DNA from: Paucimonas lemoignei
GTDB taxonomy: Bacteria; Pseudomonadota; Gammaproteobacteria; Burkholderiales; Burkholderiaceae_D
NCBI RefSeq assembly: GCF_004342585.1
Contig: NZ_SLZQ01000001.1
Location: 1-64,000 of the forward strand
DNA length: 64,000 nt
Reading direction: 5' to 3'
Every line of letters begins with the position of its first letter. Positions within the stretch are counted from its first letter, which is position 1. This document shows positions 60,340 to 64,000 of this stretch, one piece after another. The notes under the pieces are model-generated. The model saw nothing but the letters and a program-made list of their open reading frames with translations. It did no database searches and was not told where the DNA came from. The translations under genes were made by a program, and so were the position numbers.

Positions 60340-61845
60340 ATGACGCAAACCATTTCGCACTACATCAACGGCGAGCTCGACGCCGGCAGCGGCGGCCGCA
60401 CCGGCGCCGTTTTCAATCCATCCACCGGCGAGGAAATCGCGCGGCTGCATTACGGCGACCGCGCCACTCTGGACCGTGCCGTGTCGACCGCGGCGCAGGC
60501 TGGTCAACGCTGGGCACGGCAATCGCATGCCGCGCGCCAGGCCGTGATGTTCAAGCTGCGCGAGTTGGTGATTGCCAACACCGATCGCCTGGCCGAGATC
60601 ATCGGCCGCGAGCATGGCAAGACCATCCTCGACGCCAAGGGCGAGATCGGCCGCGGCATCGAAGCGATCGAATTCGCCTGCAACGAGCCGCATGTGACCA
60701 AGGGTGAATACGCCACCAACGTCGGCGGCGATATCGATGTCTTTTCGATGCGCGTGCCGGTCGGCGTGGTCGGCATCATTTCTCCATTCAACTTCCCGAT
60801 CATGGTGCCGGTAGCAATGATGGCCATGGCCATCGCGGTCGGTAATGGCATCGTCTGGAAACCGTCGGAACGGGTGCCGAGCGCGGCGATGGAATTCGCC
60901 CGCCTGTGCGAGGAAGCCGGTCTGCCCAAGGGCGTATTCAATATCGTCCACGGCGACAAGGAAATCGTCGACGGCATGCTGGAGCATCCGGGTATCGCCG
61001 CCATCAGCTTCGTCGGTTCGACCCCGGTGGGCGAATACATCTATCGGAAGGGCACTTCGCACAACAAGCGCGTGGCCTCCTTCACCGGCGGCAAGAACCA
61101 CATGGTGGTGATGCCGGATGCCGACCTCGAAGCGGCGGCGTCTGCCTTCGTTTCCGCCGGTTTCGGCTCGGCCAGCCAGCGCTGCATGGCGGTGTCGCTG
61201 CTGGTGCCGGTGGGGCAGGCTACGGCCGAGCGCCTGCGCGAACTGGTGATCCCGAAGATTAATGCACTGAAGATCGGTCCTTACAATGATCCGGCGGCGG
61301 ATTTCGGTGCGGTGATTTCGGCGCAGTCGAAGCAGACCGTGCTGCGCGCGATCGACGAGGCCGTCAAGGCCGGCGCGGAAATGGTGATCGATGGCCGCGA
61401 CATCAAGGTGGCGGGCCATGAAAACGGTTACTACATCGGCCCGACCCTGTTCGACCATGTCACTACCGAAATGGAACTCTACAAGCAGGAAGTGTTCGGT
61501 CCGGTGCGCGGCATCGTGCGCGCCGCCAGCTTCGACGAGGCGATTGCCATCACCAACCTGCACGAGTTCGGCAACGGCGCGGTGATCTTCACGCGAGACG
61601 GCAAGTCGGCGCACCGCTTCATGAGCGAGGTGGAAGCTGGCATGATTGGCGTGAACGTGCCGGTGCCGCTGCCGGTCGGCTACTTCAACTTCGGCGGCCT
61701 GCGCCGCTCCAAGTTCGGCGAGTCGCACATGTTCGGGCCAGATGCCGCGCGCTTCTACACCAAGCTGAAGACCGTATCGCAGCGCTGGCCCAACCCGGAC
61801 CAGCAAGCCATGCCGGTTTCCCTGGCTTTCGACGCCAGCGCCTGA
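60340..61845 (+). CDS. mmsA: Methylmalonate-semialdehyde dehydrogenase (CoA-acylating)
   Basis: This 501-residue aldehyde dehydrogenase-superfamily enzyme has FNFPIMVPVAMMAMAIAVGN, the MmsA-type SFVGSTPVGEYIYRKGTSHN, and the catalytic Cys in ASQRCMAVS (C282). It converts methylmalonate semialdehyde with CoA and NAD to propionyl-CoA and bicarbonate. MmsA enzymes lack the catalytic Glu of hydrolytic ALDHs, consistent with the GGKNHMVVMPDAD stretch seen here. It ends at a strong terminator. Confidence 0.94.
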   Translation: MTQTISHYINGELDAGSGGRTGAVFNPSTGEEIARLHYGDRATLDRAVSTAAQAGQRWARQSHAARQAVMFKLRELVIANTDRLAEIIGREHGKTILDAKGEIGRGIEAIEFACNEPHVTKGEYATNVGGDIDVFSMRVPVGVVGIISPFNFPIMVPVAMMAMAIAVGNGIVWKPSERVPSAAMEFARLCEEAGLPKGVFNIVHGDKEIVDGMLEHPGIAAISFVGSTPVGEYIYRKGTSHNKRVASFTGGKNHMVVMPDADLEAAASAFVSAGFGSASQRCMAVSLLVPVGQATAERLRELVIPKINALKIGPYNDPAADFGAVISAQSKQTVLRAIDEAVKAGAEMVIDGRDIKVAGHENGYYIGPTLFDHVTTEMELYKQEVFGPVRGIVRAASFDEAIAITNLHEFGNGAVIFTRDGKSAHRFMSEVEAGMIGVNVPVPLPVGYFNFGGLRRSKFGESHMFGPDAARFYTKLKTVSQRWPNPDQQAMPVSLAFDASA

Positions 61846-61906
61846 AAAGAGAAAACTGCTGGCCCGGTCGCGAGAAGCATGCCGGGTCGATGCGATGCAT
61901 TGATAG

Positions 61907-61936
61907 CCGCCGGACTGGTCATCCGGCGGTTTTTTT
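61907..61936 (+). terminator. Rho-independent terminator of the SBP3-mmsB-mmsA operon
   Basis: CCGCCGGA pairs with TCCGGCGG over 8 bases with a 7-base loop, followed by seven Ts. It lies 61 bases after the mmsA stop. The rest of the gap up to 62162 holds no visible gene. Confidence 0.9.
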
Positions 61937-62162
61937 ATTTGGATTCTTGCGGCGGTTATCGGTAGTAAAGCATTCTTGTAACGCCGCTATCGCTCATCTG
62001 GTTTGAATGAGATTGCTTCAGTGGCCGCATGCAGTCAGGGGCTTTCAATAATTGTTCTTTATAAAGGCCAAGGCGGCGCCAACGACCTTATTCGCTCAAT
62101 CGAACCTTGCCGGCACATCGATGTCGAATTGGCTTTTATGCCAAATCACAACGGAGATTAAT

Positions 62163-62702
62163 ATGCTCGGAAGAATTCTGACTGTTGCAGCAGTAGCCGC
62201 CGGCGGCATGATCCTGTCCAAAGCCATGAAGCGAAACCGTTCGGGAGAACTGTCTTCCGTGAGCGAATCGATTGAAGTTAATGTGCCGGTCAGCACTGCT
62301 TATAACCAATTCACGCAGTTCGAGGAATTTCCCCGGTTTATGAGCAGCGTGCAGGAAATCAGGCAGCTGACTGATACCAAGCTGCACTGGCGCGCGACTA
62401 TCGCAGGCAAGGAAAAGGAATGGGATGCCGAAATCACCGAGCAGATCCCGGATCAGCGCATCGCATGGCGCAGCATCTCGGGCGTGGCCAATGAAGGCAT
62501 CGTCACGTTCGAGCCGATCGCTGAAGACCGTACCCGCATCACAATGCAGATGAGCTATCTGCCGGATACGATGGCGGAGGAAGCTGCCGATTCCTTTGGC
62601 GCGGTGAAGATGCAGGCCAAGGAAAACCTGCGCAAGTTCAAGAAGCTGCTGGAGAGTCATGGCGCCGAGACCGGGGCATGGCGCGGTTCGGTAACGCACT
62701 AA
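62163..62702 (+). CDS. SRPBCC family protein (cyclase/dehydrase or COQ10-like)
   Basis: From ATG 62163, with GGAG seven bases before it, the protein is 179 residues; an upstream-open frame lacks such a site. A hydrophobic N-terminus (ILTVAAVAAGGMILSKAMK) may be a membrane anchor. A START-like fold follows, from SIEVNVPVSTAYNQFTQFEE to RITMQMSYLPDTMAE. Such proteins bind hydrophobic ligands; the ligand cannot be read here. It is a single gene. Confidence 0.85.
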   Translation: MLGRILTVAAVAAGGMILSKAMKRNRSGELSSVSESIEVNVPVSTAYNQFTQFEEFPRFMSSVQEIRQLTDTKLHWRATIAGKEKEWDAEITEQIPDQRIAWRSISGVANEGIVTFEPIAEDRTRITMQMSYLPDTMAEEAADSFGAVKMQAKENLRKFKKLLESHGAETGAWRGSVTH

Positions 62703-62729
62703 ATATTCATCTCTGTATTATCTCTGCGG

Positions 62730-62750
62730 AGCCGTCACGTCGTGACGGCT
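62730..62750. other. Perfect inverted repeat after the SRPBCC gene
   Basis: AGCCGTCAC-GTC-GTGACGGCT is a 9-base stem with a 3-base loop, 28 bases past the stop. No U-run follows. It may act in transcript-end formation or as a regulator site for the HIT gene further downstream. Confidence 0.5.
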
Positions 62751-62894
62751 TACGTCGCTGCAAGCTTTCCAGGTCAGGTGCTACAATCGGAAACGCTTCT
62801 CACCTGAAAAAACTTTGCGGTAAAGGCCAGTTGAATTTGAATTGAAAAGGCCGATAAGGGCGAGGAAGCATACTCTGGAAAGCTTTGCTCACTC

Positions 62895-63326
62895 ATGAAC
62901 TACGATTCCCAAAACCCGTTCGCCAGAATTTTGCGTGGAGAGCTGCCTTCGATCAGGGTGTACGAAGATGACGCCACCATCGCGATCATGGACATCATGC
63001 CGCAGTCCGAGGGGCATGTGCTCATCTTGCCGAAAGAACCGGCTGTAGAAATATTCGAACTTTCCGTCGAATCCGCCGCGGCCTGCATTCGCACGACTCA
63101 TAAGGTGGCAACGGCAGTCAAGGCAGCATTGAACCCGCCGGGCGTCATGATTGCCCAGTTCAATGGCAGCGCAGCCGGCCAGACCGTGCCCCATGTTCAC
63201 TTCCATGTCATCCCCAGGCACGCCAACGAACCTCTGAGGCCGCATGCCACAGTGCCTGCGGAGACCGCGCATCTTCGCGCAATCGCGGAGCGGATTATCG
63301 CTGCGCTGCCCGCGGATGCCGGTTGA
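62895..63326 (+). CDS. HIT family nucleotide hydrolase
   Basis: This 143-residue protein has the histidine triad VPHVHFHVIPR (H100, H102, H104). The N-terminus is NPFARILRGELPSIRVYEDD and HVLILPKEPAVEI follows. HIT enzymes hydrolyse phosphoramidate or dinucleotide substrates. Its length suits the Hint branch, but substrate is not clear. It is convergent with serB. Confidence 0.92.
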   Translation: MNYDSQNPFARILRGELPSIRVYEDDATIAIMDIMPQSEGHVLILPKEPAVEIFELSVESAAACIRTTHKVATAVKAALNPPGVMIAQFNGSAAGQTVPHVHFHVIPRHANEPLRPHATVPAETAHLRAIAERIIAALPADAG

Positions 63327-63369
63327 GTTATTTGCGACGGGCAGCGGCGCTTGCCCATCGCTTGATTGC

Positions 63370-64000
63370 TCAGGCTGCTTGATCGAACAGGTTCAGGACG
63401 CCGTCCAGGCCGACGAAATTCAATGCCACGTCAGCCTGGGCGCGCACCACCGGCTTGGCGCGGTAGGCCACTGACAGGCCTGCCACACTCATCATCGCCA
63501 GGTCATTCGCGCCATCGCCCATGACGATGGCTTGCGCCGGCGAGGCGCCAATCTCGCGGCAGACGCGCAGCACGGTATTTTTCTTTTCCTCGGCATCGAC
63601 GACGCCGCCGATGACGCGCCCGGTCAGTTTGCCGTCGTTGATTTCCAGGCGATTGGAGTGGGTATAGTCCAGGCCCAGGCGTTCCTTGATGCGGTCGGTG
63701 AAGAAAGTGAAGCCGCCCGACACCAGCAGGGTCTTCAGACCGGCTTGCTTGGCGGCGGCAATCAGTTTTTCCGCGCCGGGCGAAAGCTTCAGGCGCTCGT
63801 CATAGACGCGTTGCAGGGCAGAGGCATCCAGGCCGTTCAGGAGCGCGACGCGGCGCGCCAGGCTTTCGCGGAATTCGATTTCACCGCGCATGGCCGCTTC
63901 GGTGATTTCAGCCACCTGCGGCTTCAAGCCTTGCATGTCGGCGATCTCGTCGATGCACTCGATTGTGATCAGGGTCGAATCCATGTCCATGGCCAGCAGC
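63370..64000 (-). CDS. serB: Phosphoserine phosphatase SerB (C-terminal part, start lies beyond window)
   Basis: The visible 210 residues include the HAD nucleophile motif MDMDSTLITIECIDEIADMQ, motif II LVSGGFTFF and the late GDGANDLAMM. The open frame continues to the window end (LLAMD), so the N-terminus is cut off. It removes phosphate from phosphoserine to make serine. It is tail-to-tail with the HIT gene. Confidence 0.93.
   Translation of the reverse strand, partial: LLAMDMDSTLITIECIDEIADMQGLKPQVAEITEAAMRGEIEFRESLARRVALLNGLDASALQRVYDERLKLSPGAEKLIAAAKQAGLKTLLVSGGFTFFTDRIKERLGLDYTHSNRLEINDGKLTGRVIGGVVDAEEKKNTVLRVCREIGASPAQAIVMGDGANDLAMMSVAGLSVAYRAKPVVRAQADVALNFVGLDGVLNLFDQAA

Noticed and set aside
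60325-61806. A 493-codon open frame antisense to mmsA
   Set aside because: It is a full overlap with a certain gene, His/Arg-rich with no motif; a shadow of high-GC third positions.
1-64000. CRISPR arrays, insertion sequences, prophage, tRNA or rRNA genes
   Set aside because: No spaced direct repeats, transposase, integrase or phage structural motifs, and no tRNA- or rRNA-like stretch were seen by reading the gaps.

Overview
The window looks like one contiguous piece of a betaproteobacterial chromosome. Burkholderiales, and probably Oxalobacteraceae (Herminiimonas, Collimonas or Herbaspirillum-like), is the best inference. It rests on high-GC coding sequence, a class I PHA synthase with PhaR, a FimV-like protein, an MSHA pilus locus, and several CoA-dependent catabolic modules with orphan periplasmic binding proteins. 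No rRNA, tRNA, insertion sequence, prophage or CRISPR array was seen.

Region 1 (1-16.3 kb) is catabolic. It opens inside etfB and continues with a beta-oxidation set: thiolase and acyl-CoA dehydrogenase on the minus strand, a TetR regulator, then a divergent enoyl-CoA hydratase and 3-hydroxyacyl-CoA dehydrogenase. A LysR regulator, a 3-hydroxyisobutyrate dehydrogenase-like enzyme and an Old Yellow Enzyme follow. Two operons are headed by branched-chain-amino-acid-type periplasmic binding proteins: SBP-scoA-scoB-Dabb on the plus strand and SBP-SDR-SDR on the minus strand. The second SBP carries a one-base frameshift after its signal peptide. A third operon of the same design (SBP-mmsB-mmsA, divergent from a LysR gene) lies at 57-62 kb. 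None of the three has permease or ATPase genes beside it.

Region 2 (16.3-20.2 kb) holds MarC, a PAS-PAS-GGDEF-EAL protein and a glutathione transferase. Region 3 (20.3-38.4 kb) is a large, apparently complete MSHA-type IV pilus locus in the order mshE-G-F, two pilins, C-D-O-P-Q, then I, a PilN-like gene, J-K-L-M-N. MshE has a tandem c-di-GMP-binding MshEN domain, and its Shine-Dalgarno lies inside a perfect inverted repeat. MshQ carries a lectin-like domain. MshF looks like a cryptic pilin. A FimV-like gene and a degenerate HD-GYP protein follow, so c-di-GMP signalling genes flank the pilus locus.

Region 4 (42.5-56.3 kb) is mostly housekeeping: a methionine-type aminotransferase, a PIN protein, yaaA, bamD, rluD, pgeF, a small membrane protein divergent from phaC, phaR with candidate operators, rimO, metC and a second large PAS-GAF-PAS-GGDEF-EAL protein. 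Region 5 (56.6-64 kb) has a small membrane protein, the LysR/SBP/mmsB/mmsA unit, an SRPBCC protein, a HIT hydrolase and the 3' part of serB.

All product calls come from reading motifs and family resemblance by eye. No search was run, so homology-level claims are recognitions, not measured hits.
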